Notes under the pieces: model-generated
Told to the model about the DNA's origin: nothing
Database searches by the model: none
What the model saw: only the letters and a program-made list of their open reading frames with translations
Shown: piece by piece, positions 1 to 10,091 of the stretch
Layout of the letters: every line of letters begins with the position of its first letter
How positions within the stretch are numbered: position 1 is the first letter of the stretch
Program-made: the position numbers and the translations under genes
Origin: Yponomeuta sedellus
Taxonomy: Eukaryota > Arthropoda > Insecta > Lepidoptera > Yponomeutidae
Direction: 5' to 3'
Assembly (NCBI GenBank): GCA_934045075.1
Contig: OW203736.1
Coordinates: 18,302,805 to 18,366,804 of the forward strand
DNA length: 64,000 bases

Positions 1-64
1 CATTGCCATTCTGTGAATAAAGTTTAACTCTGACTGTGGGTATTAAAACCTTGTCGCTGCTTGT

Positions 65-1224
65 ATTTGAAATTAATGAAATGCTCTGTTGCAGTGGCTT
101 GTCATCGTGCAACACTGTGTTGTGAGCTTGCTTGCAAATGCTGCAGCGGAAATGATATCTGCATTTTCCTCTGTGGTTGTTTAGACATACCTGGCATAGG
201 TTATTATTTTCAACTATCTTTATTCTCTCTGCAGAAGGCAAGAGCTTAAATTTGTTGCATGCAAATAATTTATGATCGGTTGACTTTCAGTGTGCACATG
301 AGCTGGATCCAGACTTTGCAGCAATGTTTACCACTGCCCTGGGTGCTCTGGTCACAATTGGTGGCTCAGCATTCTCCAACGCCAAGGCGCGTTTCTCCAT
401 GAACAACAGGAAGTCTGCCACGGTCGGGTCAGAGTCGTTACTGCGCTCCAGTTGGTAGGCTCGGGATGTGTAGTTATCTATTTTCCGATACAAAATACAT
501 AAAAGAATAGGATCCCAAGTGTCGGTGTTTATATTTTTTAGCGCAGCTAGACATTGTTTTACCTCGGATACAAAGGTTCTAATGTTGTATGGAGTAGCTG
601 CTTGATTGAATTTTGACAGGGCATTCATATCAACTAGTGTGTTTAGATGTTCATTTACAATTTTAAACCTGTGATTGTATCTTTCATCAAGCAACCGGAG
701 TGCCTTATTGTAACTTTCTGCGTTCAAAGGAAGATTTTTTATGATGTCTAATGGTTCTTTTTGCAGGAAAGACCTGAGATAATATAATTTCTGAACATTG
801 TCGATTGACCTATCCTTGTGAATTATGGCAGAGAAGAGGTTGATGAAGGAGGTATATTCGCTGTACTTACCTGTGAATGTTGTATTTGAATAGTCGGTAG
901 CTTTGTATTGAATGCCGGACTACATTCAGTGTCGGGAGTGGACTTTATCTTTATAGCTTCATTCAAAGAAGTTAAAATTGTGTAATATTTCGATTCACAG
1001 TCCGCGACGTCTTCGGGGTCTGTTTCATCATGTGTAAGTAATGCGAGAATTCGTTTGTTATAGCCTTCGTATTCAACAAACAGCTCGGTGATTCGCGACC
1101 TTTTAGATTGTAAAGTTGTCAGAGAGCTCTGTTGAACGTCTTGCTCGTTTTGAACAAATGAATACAGACGCGTTATGGAGGCTTTAGTATAGCCTCTGGA
1201 GGCACGTAACTGTTTTAATTCCAT
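65..1224 (-). pseudogene. BEL/Pao gag, broken, runs off the window edge
   Basis: Three minus-strand pieces follow the order of a BEL/Pao gag. The N-terminal part starts at the ATG at 1224, just after a short non-coding stretch. A DUF1759-like central part (about 287-727) has the family pattern ending in a leucine-rich 'FLLFMEKRALALEN' stretch. A Cys/His region (about 65-235) has a CxxC, a downstream HxxxCxxxF and CxxC..HNxxLH, the gag zinc-binding block of this superfamily. The zinc block lies outside any ATG-initiated ORF and shows only on reverse-complement reading. Frame breaks lie between all three pieces, and pol would lie left of position 1. Gag packages the element RNA in cytoplasmic particles. 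The same gag organisation recurs at 29198-29961. Family assignment is firm; the copy is inactive. Confidence 0.5.
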
Positions 1225-1299
1225 TTTTGACACTGTTTCTCAGAACAGAAATGAGTACGACAATAAATTTTACCGAAATCTTATAGTAGGTACGGCGAC

Positions 1300-1900
1300 T
1301 ATTACTAAACGTGTAAAACAAAATGGTGTCGTTGCCTTACAATATAATTGCAACAACGTGTTGCGTTTACGAAAAATGGCGTCGGGAGAACCCCAATGAA
1401 GTTTCCGTCCAATCGTATTGCAGCACTCGACGTGTCACTCCAATGACAGGATCGCTGATTGGCTCGCAGCTTGATCTTCCGTCAGCGCTGGGAAGATGGC
1501 GTCTGTAGCGTTGAACCGGTGGATTCAACGATTGACAAACCGTTGTTGTAAATTCGCGAAGAGTACTGTATTTTGTCGGATTATACCTTGCGTCTCGTTC
1601 TATCTTGAAATCGCTCCTACGTTTGTCTCTGTCACTCACGAATATTGTTGCGTAAGATGACACGTATAAAGATGGATGAATAGGTGTTGACGAATTGCTT
1701 GCAGTAAATCTTCGAATTAAGATAAGGTTGTTTGTATGTAATTGCGACGAAAAAGTCGTGAAAAAATATGTCTCGCAGGTTGCGTGTCCTTTTTTTTTAA
1801 GCTGCCTTGTGTGATTCACTCACGAACTTCTCGCAGGTTTTCTTGACCTGAGCATCGCCGCCACGCGCCGCCTATTTTAGTACAGAGGCACCGTTTTGTC
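1300..1900 (-). other. probable BEL/Pao 5' LTR/leader region (limits unknown)
   Basis: This stretch lies directly upstream of the minus-strand BEL/Pao gag. It is moderately GC-rich with CCAAT-like boxes (around 1441 and 1458), as expected for an LTR promoter. A 'GAAGTTTCCG' word and an ATTGGCT box recur in the corresponding region upstream of the second BEL/Pao element (30184-30270). The partner LTR is not in the window, so the ends cannot be fixed. ORFs here look like chance. Confidence 0.5.
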
Positions 1901-2690
1901 TGCAGGCTCGATGTGGACCAGCTTGTGCGTAGCTTGTGGACTGTATTTGTAGTTTGGCACGAAATCAGAAGCACTGGTGGATTTAATTGGCTATTTATTT
2001 ATTAGGCAGAAAGGAACACTACAATGGAATTTGTACAACCAAAAATTGACATCTGTCTTATTGACGGAAACGGATATCCATAAAAAATCTTTTGTTGGTG
2101 TTGCCAACACATTTATGGAAATGTGACAGTTTGGGACTAAAAAGTCACAGTTTGAGGGTAGAATCTTGTTTACTAAATTGGACAAATAAGAATAAATAGA
2201 CTGTAAGTATTTACTTACAGGGTCCCTGCTGCTACCAAATATGATTCAAATGGGCTGCTTAGACGCCATCTGAGCCAAGTCTGCTCACAATGGAGGACCA
2301 GACCTCCGTCAATCACCGGATCCTTCAAGCTAAAAATCCTCTCGTCATTTTGGAGCCCAATTTATACAAGCAGCCAGTCAAGTCACAGTTGTCAATCTTA
2401 TGCTTGGGTGGCCATAATGTGAAAATTATTATTTCCGAAAACAATATTTCAAAATTTCCATATTGTGTGAATAACATTTACTTGTATTTTTTCATTACTA
2501 GCTGTATTTAGTCTTTGTTCATTATGTTATTATTACTTGTATCTTTTAATTAAATAAATGATATTCATCAATACCTGAAGTTACTATTTTTTCCCTGAAG
2601 TGGGGTTTCTAGATTTCCTATGGCATCCCAAACAATGCAACGACCAATCACAGGCGGCCTCCCATCAAAAAATACCTAAAGAAGAGATGT
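1901..2690. other. unassigned AT-rich interval
   Basis: No family is recognisable. A 73-codon ORF (2290-2511, +) follows a possible splice acceptor at about 2219, but its sequence matches nothing I know and it ends in low-complexity AT-rich sequence. Confidence 0.5.
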
Positions 2691-2697
2691 CAGCCTA

Positions 2698-2739
2698 CAA
2701 AATTCTACGGTGATACCAGAGTATCACCGTAGAATTTTG
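2698..2739. repeat. perfect 19-bp hairpin, 4-nt loop
   Basis: The left arm 2698-2716 (CAAAATTCTACGGTGATAC) is the exact reverse complement of the right arm 2721-2739, separated by CAGA. It lies about 240 bp upstream of the YqaJ pseudogene. It could be a small fold-back insertion or a recombination scar. Confidence 0.5.
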
Positions 2740-2940
2740 CCGAAGAAGAAACCAAGGCTTAGTGAGGTAGTTTCAGCTGGAAACCTGCCACAGATTTAGG
2801 TAAAAAAAAGAGCAAGTATTTGTTAAAATTCCAACAAATATAACATTAGACTTGGTACTAGAAGAGTGCAAGAAAAGGAAGGCGACAGATTCTTTACTGT
2901 ATAATTACTTTAAGCATAAAGATAAATGCTTAGTAGACTT

Positions 2941-3619
2941 CACTGTTTAATGGTTCTAAGTTGCTACCAAAAAAACCCAAACATGATTTACAATACCTTT
3001 AAATTATTTGGAGAGCAAAACTTAAATGCTGATCTCATCAATGAAATTGAGCAAGCGACCAGAAGCCAAGGAGATAGCACTCTGTAGCATTCTCTAAGAC
3101 AAGGGCGAGTAACGGCGTCAAATATCTATGGTGCTACTAAATGTACTAAATCTAATTGGGTTTTGGTAAAATCTATAATGGGCGGATATAAAATACCTGA
3201 AACAAACGCTATTAGAAGAGGCAAACGATTAGAAAAAAGTGTTGTCAAGCAACTCATGATCGAACTCAATGTAGAAATTAAGAGCTGTGGTCTGAAACTT
3301 ATTTCGCCTATCATAGGAGCTTCCCCTGATGGACTTAAAGAACAATATGTTATTGAAATAAAGTGCCCTTCCAAAGAAAGTGCAAATAAAACAGTATATC
3401 ACAGAAAATAATACATTTAAAGATAAGTTCAAAAGTCAACTAATGTTGCAAATGCATGCTACACAAAGAAATAAAGGGCTTTTTTGTGTAGCGGATCCCA
3501 ATTTCGAGGAAAATAAAATCCTCAGAAAGATCTGGGTTAATTATGACAAAGTTTATTTAGATAATTTGCTACAAGGAGCAGAACAATTCTGGCAACAACA
3601 CATATTTAATTATATTTAA
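2941..3619 (+). pseudogene. YqaJ-type PD-(D/E)xK nuclease, ISL2EU-like element
   Basis: The translation shows the signature of the YqaJ/lambda-exonuclease fold. An 'IEQATRSQG' entry and 'GRVTAS' segment start at about 3046, then a 'RRGKRLE' helix, then the catalytic GASPDG...IEIKCP block (about 3310-3370) with the D and E-x-K active-site residues, and a C-terminal 'CVADPNF' segment. Two lesions are visible. A TAG interrupts the frame at about 3088, where this family normally has tryptophan. A frameshift near 3380-3411 moves the C-terminal third into another frame (3380-3619). YqaJ nucleases accompany THAP-DDE transposases in ISL2EU (IS4EU) elements. No transposase lies beside this copy, so it is a truncated relic. 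A diverged second copy sits at 57262-57685. Confidence 0.5.
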
Positions 3620-4361
3620 GAATGTGCTAAGACATAAATAAAATGATGTTTATCTAAGGACACAAAGTCCAAGGAATTACTGATCCATGGAGTTTCTTGA
3701 GCCGTTTTTTCTCCACAACTTTTTTTCACTGTATTTTGTTCTCTACCATGATACTTTCTAAGCAGGTTAACTGAAAAAAAAAACTGAGTATATTGATTGC
3801 GTTTTCCCATTTTAAATTGGCATGTTGTAATAAGTGTGTATGATGCAGGTACTGTACATGCTATATTGCATTAATAAATTATTTCATTTTCTTATCATAA
3901 CTTGTTTTATATCTTTGCTCGTTTCCCGTTTCAGTACTTATATTTATTGGAGCTACCACCTAGTTAAAGTGTGTATAACTAAGGTATAATGATACTGGTT
4001 GTTCTATGTTTGAAAAGAAAGATGATTTCAGGATACTGTGGCGAGCACATGTCAACTCTGCGCGCACTACAAACTCCAACAGTCCTGCATCGCGCAATCA
4101 AAGTGTTTCAATGACATAGCATAAATAGGACGTCCGACTAACAATAGTTGGACCGGCCGTCCCCAGGCATACGATCTGAATGGCGGGAAATTTCCCTTTG
4201 TAGTACAGCAGCCTTCACCGGTTCCTACCACATGCGCGGGCTCCATGGTACTGTCGCCGGTGAAGTGACTGTTAGCCGCCGAACACTCAACCACTAGTCG
4301 ACTTACTGACTCAGCGTCACCTGGCACTTGCAGACTTTAGAGCTCAGACTTCGATTCCTAA
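3620..4361. other. no gene seen; GC-rich patch 4040-4340
   Basis: The first part is AT-rich with no family resemblance. From about 4040 GC rises and a short inverted pair (TTCACCGG/CCGGTGAA, about 4215 and 4257) is present, suggesting a non-autonomous element, but no TIRs or target-site duplication could be fixed. Confidence 0.5.
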
Positions 4362-4388
4362 GGCCGCTTTCACATTTAGGCGACTTTA

Positions 4389-4431
4389 GCAGCGCGACGG
4401 TCGCGCGACACACGCGCGACCGTCACGCTGC
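4389..4431. repeat. subterminal hairpin, 19-bp arms, one mismatch
   Basis: Arms 4389-4407 and 4413-4431 (GCAGCGCGACGGTCGCGCG and its near reverse complement) flank a 5-nt loop. Repeated CG-rich words inside Harbinger ends usually act as transposase or MADF-protein binding sites; that role here is inference. Confidence 0.5.
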
Positions 4432-4741
4432 TGATAATTTCATACTATAAACGACAGCGCGGCAGCGGCGCGTAAGCCGCGCGCGGCTGTCGTGTGCGCT
4501 CACTGCATTCAGTAGGCGCCGAGCTAGTGTTGCAAGCACACGTGTATGTTGACAGACAGCAAAATGAGCGAGTTTGACACCGACAGATTTATAATTGAAA
4601 TACAATTGCGTCCTGTATTGTGGGACTCAAAGAGCGACGATTACAACAACAAGATCTTGAGAAAGAAAAGCTGGCAAGAATTATGCGACTTGTTTATTCC
4701 TGGTTTCGAAGATAAAAGTGGGTCCGAAAAAAATGCAGCAG

Positions 4742-4790
4742 GTATTATTATTATTAATTCTTTATTGCACCAAAGATAGTGTACAAAAGG
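4742..4790 (-). repeat. short relic of lepidopteran retroelement tail
   Basis: An ATT-rich run followed by TCTTTATTGCACCAAAG resembles the better preserved tail at 55809-55920 (TTA repeat then CTTTATTGCACACGAAA). Only about 45 bp matches, so this is weak evidence for a 3' retroelement end on the minus strand. Confidence 0.5.
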
Positions 4791-4824
4791 TGGACTAAAT
4801 AGGTATTGTTATTATCTTATTGAT

Positions 4825-5700
4825 TTAAATCATGTTATTCTGCCATGATAATTGCCCTTCTTCGGTGAAAAGGTTTCGAGTTCTAGCTCCATCAATGTTG
4901 CGAATATCAGTTGGATTAGACAGTATCATATTTTCATCGTCATCTTCCTCTGCAAATAAGTGTGATAGCGTGTGAACGTATTTAAATCCATCTCGCTGTC
5001 GTACAAAATTATGTAGAACACAGCAGGCCTTCACTATATCTTCAGCAAAATCAATTGATACATTTAACGGGCGGTGGAATATTCTCCAATTATTACTTAA
5101 TATACCAAACGTGCGTTCTATATATCGTCGTGCTCTTGACAATCTGTAGTTGTAAATTCTTTGCTTCACTGTCAAATTGTTTCTACCGTATGGACGTTGC
5201 ATGTAATCAGAGAGAGCAAATGCTTCATCACCAATGAAAGTGTAGTTAACAGGCTGCCCATCACTAAAAAGAGGTGCAGGGCTAGGTAGATGTAGTCTTT
5301 TTTCTGTGATTGCTTTATATATGGAACTGTTTTAAAATTTGAGACTCAGCACTCTTTCCAAATGATCCCACATATGTAAAATTATAATTTGCATCACATA
5401 TAGCTAGCAATACAATCGAAAAATATTTTTTGTAGTTAAAGTACAGTGAACCACTATGTTCTGGTTTTATCAATCGGATATGTTTACCGTCTATTGCTCC
5501 TAGACAATTCGGAAAGTTTGCATTTATTTGAAATCCTTGTGCTATATCTTTCCAGTCTGCTGATTATTTGGGTGTCAACGTTTTTTCTTTTAAAATAGCG
5601 TATATGTTTGCAAATGTCCCTTATTATACAGCTTATTGTTGAAACTCCGCACTTAAATGAGTATTGAAGATCTGATATTGTACATCCAGTGCCCAAATAT
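4825..5700 (-). pseudogene. Harbinger 1 DDE transposase (DDE_Tnp_4), decayed
   Basis: Minus-strand pieces read in order as a HARBI1-type transposase. A 'LGTGCTISDLQYSF' helix-turn-helix start at 5700 directly follows a TTTTTTCAG acceptor. Then comes an 'FGKSAESQI' stretch near 5345, then 'FIGDEAFAL' (about 5240), and the RNase H-fold C-terminus with 'RLSRARRYIERTFG' carrying the catalytic Glu (about 5120). Frameshifts near 5330 and 5570 separate the pieces. The acceptor at 5701-5703 implies an upstream exon that would lie beyond the MADF exon 2, matching Harbinger 2, but that exon is not present. The enzyme would cut and rejoin the element at TWA targets. Confidence 0.5.
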
Positions 5701-6210
5701 CTGAAAAAAAAATGTTTTTTTTAATTGCAGCAACTGACCTACAATAAATATGGAAAAGTATAAGAGACAGTTATTCGCGTGAATTAAAAAAGAAAAAGTT
5801 CGATAAAAGTGGTGCAGCCGCAGAACCAAGAAGAGAATATGTGCATTTTAAACAACTTCAATTTCTATCGGATCTTAATACAACAAAACGAAAGCAAGAC
5901 GAAACATCGATAACACCATCTTCATCTGCTCCTTCTACATCTGCGGCCAAGCGACCTAAGGTAGATAATGATGACACTGCTGTGATGACACTGATAGCTG
6001 ATAAAATTCAAAATATTAACAGTCGACCTGACCCTGACGCCGATATGCATTTCTTATTATCTTTGTATGAAGATTTCCACGAGATCCCTACAGAAAAAAA
6101 GATAGATGCAAAAATTGAGCTAATGAGCATAATAAAAAAATTTAACAATTCGATATGCAATAATTATCAATACGTGTGCTACACGCAAAACCAACACGCT
6201 TAACAGCGGC

Positions 6211-6724
6211 GTTACACGCTTCATTTTCTGAAATTCGCTATGATGCTCCATCCATGCTGTGGACACTTAAAATGATCGTGATTTTTTCAAAAACAGAGCC
6301 ATCTAGCGGACGGCTAGAGTACGACTTCATCGTTGTGTAGCTGCAACTGAAATTAAATTGCCCATGGTAGAAAACTAATGGCCTATTATTTCCTTATTTT
6401 ATAATTTATTACAGTTTTTTTACTTTGGTGAATTGTTAATTAATTAATATTACAATTTATACTCTCTTAGTATTAAATAAAATGTTGTTTAAGCAGAAAA
6501 TAAAATTAGTTTTTACCTAATGGAAGTACTTTTTCTGCTATTAGTGGCAACACTTAAAAAACGTCAAACTGAAAAGTTTTGAATGCTTCGTTCGTTTCTT
6601 TTCCCTAATTTTCTAAGTTTTCTTTCTGTTTTATTGCGCTCCGCTTGTGTTCTATTTCGTGGTAGGCGTGATCTGTAAGTCGAGCAATACTTTTCCTCCA
6701 GTTCAACTCTACGATAATTTGATT
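6211..6724. other. interval between Harbinger 1 and the P-like element
   Basis: AT-rich, with no coding resemblance. The right half (from about 6540) is probably the 5' region of the P-like element, but its terminus was not located. Confidence 0.5.
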
Positions 6725-6830
6725 GAGACAGGACTCCCAGTGTTAGTGAATTTGAGATAAGAACTCACGTTTTGAGATAGGACTCTTCATATTATTAATT
6801 TTGTGCAGCATTTGTTTCGAGACAGGACTC
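6725..6830 (+). promoter_or_regulatory. four GAGAYAGGACTC-type repeats upstream of a THAP exon
   Basis: Copies lie at 6725-6736 (GAGACAGGACTC), 6754-6766 (GAGATAAGAACTC), 6774-6785 (GAGATAGGACTC) and 6819-6830 (GAGACAGGACTC), all in the same orientation and ending 16 bp before the ATG of a THAP-domain exon. P elements carry internal transposase-binding sites read by the THAP domain. These repeats are plausible binding sites, by position only. Confidence 0.5.
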
Positions 6831-7020
6831 TGTACCAAGTACCAAGATGTCACAAAACTGGTGATGTGTGGTTGGTTGCACAACTAAAGTCTCTGAGGGT
6901 ATTTACTGGCCTCTCATTCTTTATGCTCGTTGTTGTGTTACATACATTCTGAATTGAATTATCTAACTATGATATTTTTGTTAAAGGTATCCCATTGCAT
7001 AAGTTACCAAATCCTTCTAA

Positions 7021-7085
7021 AGGTAGCCCTTGGAAGCGAGCGTCTATAGCGTCAGTGGCGCCGCGTCTGTGAAGCCGCGACAGAG
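7021..7085 (+). repeat. left TIR of Harbinger 2
   Basis: Matches the reverse complement of the right end (about 9640-9721) in blocks, notably GCGTCTATAGCGTCA. The right TIR carries an extra GCGTCACAGACGC-like segment near the tip. Confidence 0.5.
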
Positions 7086-7253
7086 CGACAGATCGATGTT
7101 CTGTGCAAATGTATGAAATTCAAGGGACCATCATTCGAGCGCAGCGATACTACCGCGGCGTCGGAGCCGCTGTGACCGCGTCGTCTGACGCTAGCGTCTG
7201 TCACTCGGCCGCGCTTGCAGCGTCGTTGGATTTTGAGGTTACTTTTTATAAAA

Positions 7254-9209
7254 ATGGCAGCTGTTGAGGTTTTTACAGAAGAAGAAGATGAAATTTTAAT
7301 TGCATTGGTGTCTCAGCACCCATTTCTGTATGATTTAAGCGTGGAAGATTATAGGAATACCAGAAAAAAAGACAAAACCTGGTCTGAAATTGGGGTAAAG
7401 TTAAATAAAAGAGGTGATTTTATAAATAAATTTTCTATATTTTTAACAATAGTTGTCTTGCCAGGGAACTTGACCTATTTGGGAGTTAAAGAACAGTTTT
7501 AATTTATTTCTGACATTAATACCATCGTGTTGGGTACTTGTAGTAGCCGCTAAATTAATCATGTTATCTGTGGGATTTTGGCTGTCATCGCGAATGTAGT
7601 ATGGCCTGTTATTAAGTTCCAAATAACCAACGCGTAACAAATTATGAAAACAACACGCCACTAATATCAAGTCTGTACAAGTATCTGGTGCAATTGCAAT
7701 TGGTGTATAAAATACTCTAAAGACTTGGCTCAGAAGCCCGAATGCATTTTCTGCCACGCGTCGAGCACGACATAATCTATAGTTAAAAACCTTCATTTGG
7801 CGATCAAGTCTTGATCTTCTGGAATAAGGTTTCATCATATTTTTGTCTAAGGGAAATGCCTCATCTCCTGTCAAAAAATGAGGCAAATTGATGTTGGTTC
7901 CCGGCAAAACCTTAGATTCAGGAATATTGAAATCATTTCTTGCGATCTTTTTTCCAATCATCGACTTCCTATATATGTTGCTGTCGCCTTCTTTTCCATA
8001 TGAACCAGCGTCAACAGCTAAAAACTGGTAGTTGGCGTCAACTAAGGCCAGCATCACAATAGAATAATAGTCTTTATAATTAAAATAGAGGGAACCACTA
8101 TGGTGTGGCGCTTTTATACGGACATGTTTACCATCTATGCTAGATACACAGTTTGGCATATTCCATTTCTCCCACATTACTTTTTCAATTTGTTTGAAAT
8201 CCTCTGTTGTTGACGGTGGCATTGCGATTGGCATTAAATTTTGCCTAAGCAGCCGCAGGACTTTTCGTATGATTGCTGAAATATAACAATCTGATATCCG
8301 ATGTGCAAATGATAGGGATTTATACGTCTCTCCTGTCGCAATGAATCTGAAAAAGAAAATTTACTTGCAGGTGACAGCTGCAAAAAGCATTGGAAAAACC
8401 TAAAAGATACATATTCACGTCAGAAACGCAAGAGTGGGACTGGGTCTGCAGCACCTAAAAACCCAAGATCTAAATTTAATGCTTATGTTAAGTTGTTTTC
8501 CTTTTTGGAATCGGTACCAAATGAACGAACGACTATAAGCAACGTTGACCCCGATGACATCACTACACAAGAGTCTCAAAGTAGTCTAACATCTACCCAA
8601 GATGGATCCCCATTAGAAGCGGAAACGAACCAAACAGATGATTCTTCATCATCCCTGATTAATGTTTCACGAACATCCACGCCAGCTTCATCAGCAAGCC
8701 TTCCATCTTTTCCAAAGTCTCACAGAAAACGTACAAAGAAAGATGATATTTTAACGTATCTGCAGAAAAGAGAAATATCTCGCCAGAAGGTTTTAGAAAA
8801 TTTAAGACATAAAGATGAAGATGACGATTTGTCCTGTTTTTCCGAACACGTCAGAGCAGTTTTAAGAAAACTAAAACCTGTTCAGAAATTACAGGCAAAA
8901 AGAGCAATATTTGATGTTCTTTTGAAATACGAGACATTAGATATTGAGTCAGCAGATATAGAAATTAATCGGCCAAGTACTTCGACATCAAGCTCATATG
9001 TTCCATCAAATATATTTAATGACTGTAATACACTTGAGTCACAGGATACACCAGACAATGCCAATCGACCCCAATATGAGCTGGAATCAGTCTCGAATAA
9101 TAATAACATGCTTGTCTGTTCATCTGTATCACAAGAAACCTCCAATGAAGAGGAACCTCCAAACTTAACACTCGCACAATTTATTAATGAGAGCTTCTTC
9201 GAGGAATGA
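7254..9209 (+). CDS. MADF-BESS protein of Harbinger 2 (two exons)
   Basis: Exon 1 is 7254-7413: MAAVEVFTEEEDEILIALV with a MADF core containing DLSVEDYRN and TWSEIG. The donor is GAGG|GTGATT. Exon 2 is 8371-9209 after TTACTTGCAG. Phase 1 is kept (G+GT), giving GDSCKKHWKNLKDTYSR, the closing MADF helix. Then come a Ser-rich linker, a basic patch (HRKRTKKDD), and a BESS-like helix (FSEHVRAVLRKLKPVQKLQAK) used for protein-protein contacts. The joined frame is open to a stop at 9209, so the gene appears intact. It likely binds element ends and recruits the transposase encoded in its own intron. The intron (7414-8370) holds the large transposase exon on the opposite strand. Confidence 0.5.
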
Positions 9210-9550
9210 ATAACAATAATTTAATTGCTTAAAATTTAATAAATCCGTACTTACCTTAAAGTTAAAAATAGTTTTTCTTCTGCACTGATACACTCCCTTG
9301 ATGTTTTTGGATGTAATTCATCTTTAACTAAATTTAAAATAAAGTTGAATTGTTGTTTATTAAAACGACAATAATTTCTGAACATAACATCGTCCGAATT
9401 TAGGTGTCGTTATATTAAGATCTTGAAATAACCTTCTTCATTTCGGAATTGAAAAATCATATTTGTTTCGGCTCTTTCTAAACTGAGGTAGTATGGAAGT
9501 AAAAGATCATCATCTTCTTCCTCTTCTAGCAAAACAAGTTGCAAATCCAT
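7443..9550 (-). pseudogene. Harbinger 2 DDE transposase (two exons, one stop)
   Basis: Exon 1 runs 9550 to 9255: MDLQLVLLEEEEDDD, then FRNYCRF, ending ...EEKLFLTLR at donor AG|GTAAGT. Exon 2 runs 8346 to 7443 after TTTTTCAG, continuing FIATGETYKSLSFAHRIS, the HARBI1 helix-turn-helix. Catalytic signatures follow: SSIDGKHVRI (first D), VDAGSYGKEGD (second D region) and RVAENAFGLL (E). Splicing is in frame (AG+A = Arg). One TAA at 9410-9412 interrupts exon 1 (probably from CAA); otherwise the whole reading frame is open. The transposase intron (8347-9254) contains the MADF exon 2 on the other strand. An internal start below the stop would lose only the N-terminus, so residual activity cannot be excluded. 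Confidence 0.5.
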
Positions 9551-9770
9551 ATTTTTTTAAGACAAGATTGGTCAATCCGGGCGGCGCGGCAAAAGTGACG
9601 CGACTGTGCGTCTGTCGCAGGTATCCAAAATCACCAAAGCGTCACTGTCGCGGTGTTAGTGACGCGGCGTCGGTGACGCTATAGACGCTGCGTCTGTGAC
9701 GCTTGGCTCGAACGACTACCTTAAGGATGGTGATCGCTTCTTCACATGAAAAACAAGAGTTGGAACTAGC

Positions 9771-10091
9771 TTTGAGGGCTTAGATGACTTGGATGTATTT
9801 TCCAAAAAAATTAAAATGTGCCATTATACACTTTGAAGTACCATAAATACCATGGGAGTAAAAACAGACAGGTTAGAAGTGCCATACCAACTCTGCATTT
9901 GCCAGGTAGGTACATTATAAATTTATGGTTACACACTGTCCATCTCTCCATATATCCATTTCTCTCCATTTTTCGCCAAATATTGCTTGGCAATGCATAA
10001 GCATACATTAATAAATCATAAATAAAGCTGTCAACTGGAAGCCCATTTTGCACCATTGCATTAAGAAGAATAAGAATATTAAATGAGTTTT
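9771..10091. other. P-like element intron sequence
   Basis: AT-rich with no ORF resemblance. It lies between the THAP exon and the duplicated linker exons, and is best read as intron. Confidence 0.5.

Larger units (their letters stand above)
4564..6203 (+). pseudogene. MADF-domain protein of Harbinger 1 (two exons)
   Basis: Exon 1 (4564-4741) starts MSEFDTDRFI and has the MADF signature: an acidic start, 'LWD' and 'WQELCDLF'. The donor is CAGG|GTATTA in phase 1. Exon 2 (5731-6203) follows TTAATTGCAG and resumes with the MADF C-terminal half (WKSIRDSYSRELKK), then a Ser/Thr-rich linker and a short acidic C-terminal block. Phase is preserved (G+CA). A TAA at 5745-5747 interrupts exon 2 just before the conserved tryptophan, so this copy should be non-functional unless read through. 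MADF proteins are Myb-related DNA binders; in Harbingers they help bring the transposase to the element ends. The transposase gene lies antisense inside this intron. Confidence 0.5.
4362..6210. mobile_element. PIF/Harbinger element 1, right end missing
   Basis: The left end begins GGCCGCTTTCACATTTAGG directly after a TAA (4359-4361), the usual 3-bp Harbinger target site. Inside are the two genes of this superfamily: a two-exon MADF gene on + and a DDE transposase on - lying in the MADF intron. No matching right TIR is present near 6200, and the upstream transposase exon expected beyond 6203 is absent, so the right end has been lost. A near-perfect GC-rich hairpin lies just inside the left end. 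Confidence 0.5.
7021..9721. mobile_element. PIF/Harbinger element 2, full length
   Basis: The element begins AGGTAG... at 7021 and ends ...CTACCT at 9721, with TAA on both sides (7018-7020 and 9722-9724), the diagnostic 3-bp target duplication. The imperfect TIRs share AAGGTAG, GCGTCTATAGCGTCA, GCCGCGTC and CCGCGACAG words over about 65-90 bp. It carries a MADF gene (+) and a DDE transposase (-). Excision with one TAA restores the interrupted THAP exon, which fixes the boundaries independently. Length is 2701 bp. Confidence 0.5.
6847..9770 (+). pseudogene. P-element-like transposase: THAP-domain exons
   Basis: Exon 1 (6847-6898) has a 'CVVGC' zinc-ligand pair. The donor G|GTATTT is in phase 1 and the acceptor TTAAAG lies at 6981-6986. 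Exon 2 (6987 onward) reads GIPLHKLPNPSK, the THAP segment after the first Cys pair. It is cut at 7020 by Harbinger 2. Removing 7021-9724 restores the reading frame, which continues DGDRFF at 9725. Two stops are seen: a TGA at 6862 in exon 1 and a TGA at about 9745 where the THAP tryptophan is expected. The THAP zinc domain is the DNA-binding module of P-element/THAP9 transposases. The rest of the gene lies at 10160-12898. Confidence 0.5.

Noticed and set aside
2290..2511. 73-codon plus ORF after a possible acceptor
   Set aside because: Ends in AT-rich low complexity and matches nothing recognisable.
4067..4327. 86-codon minus-strand ORF
   Set aside because: No family resemblance, GC-rich non-coding context.
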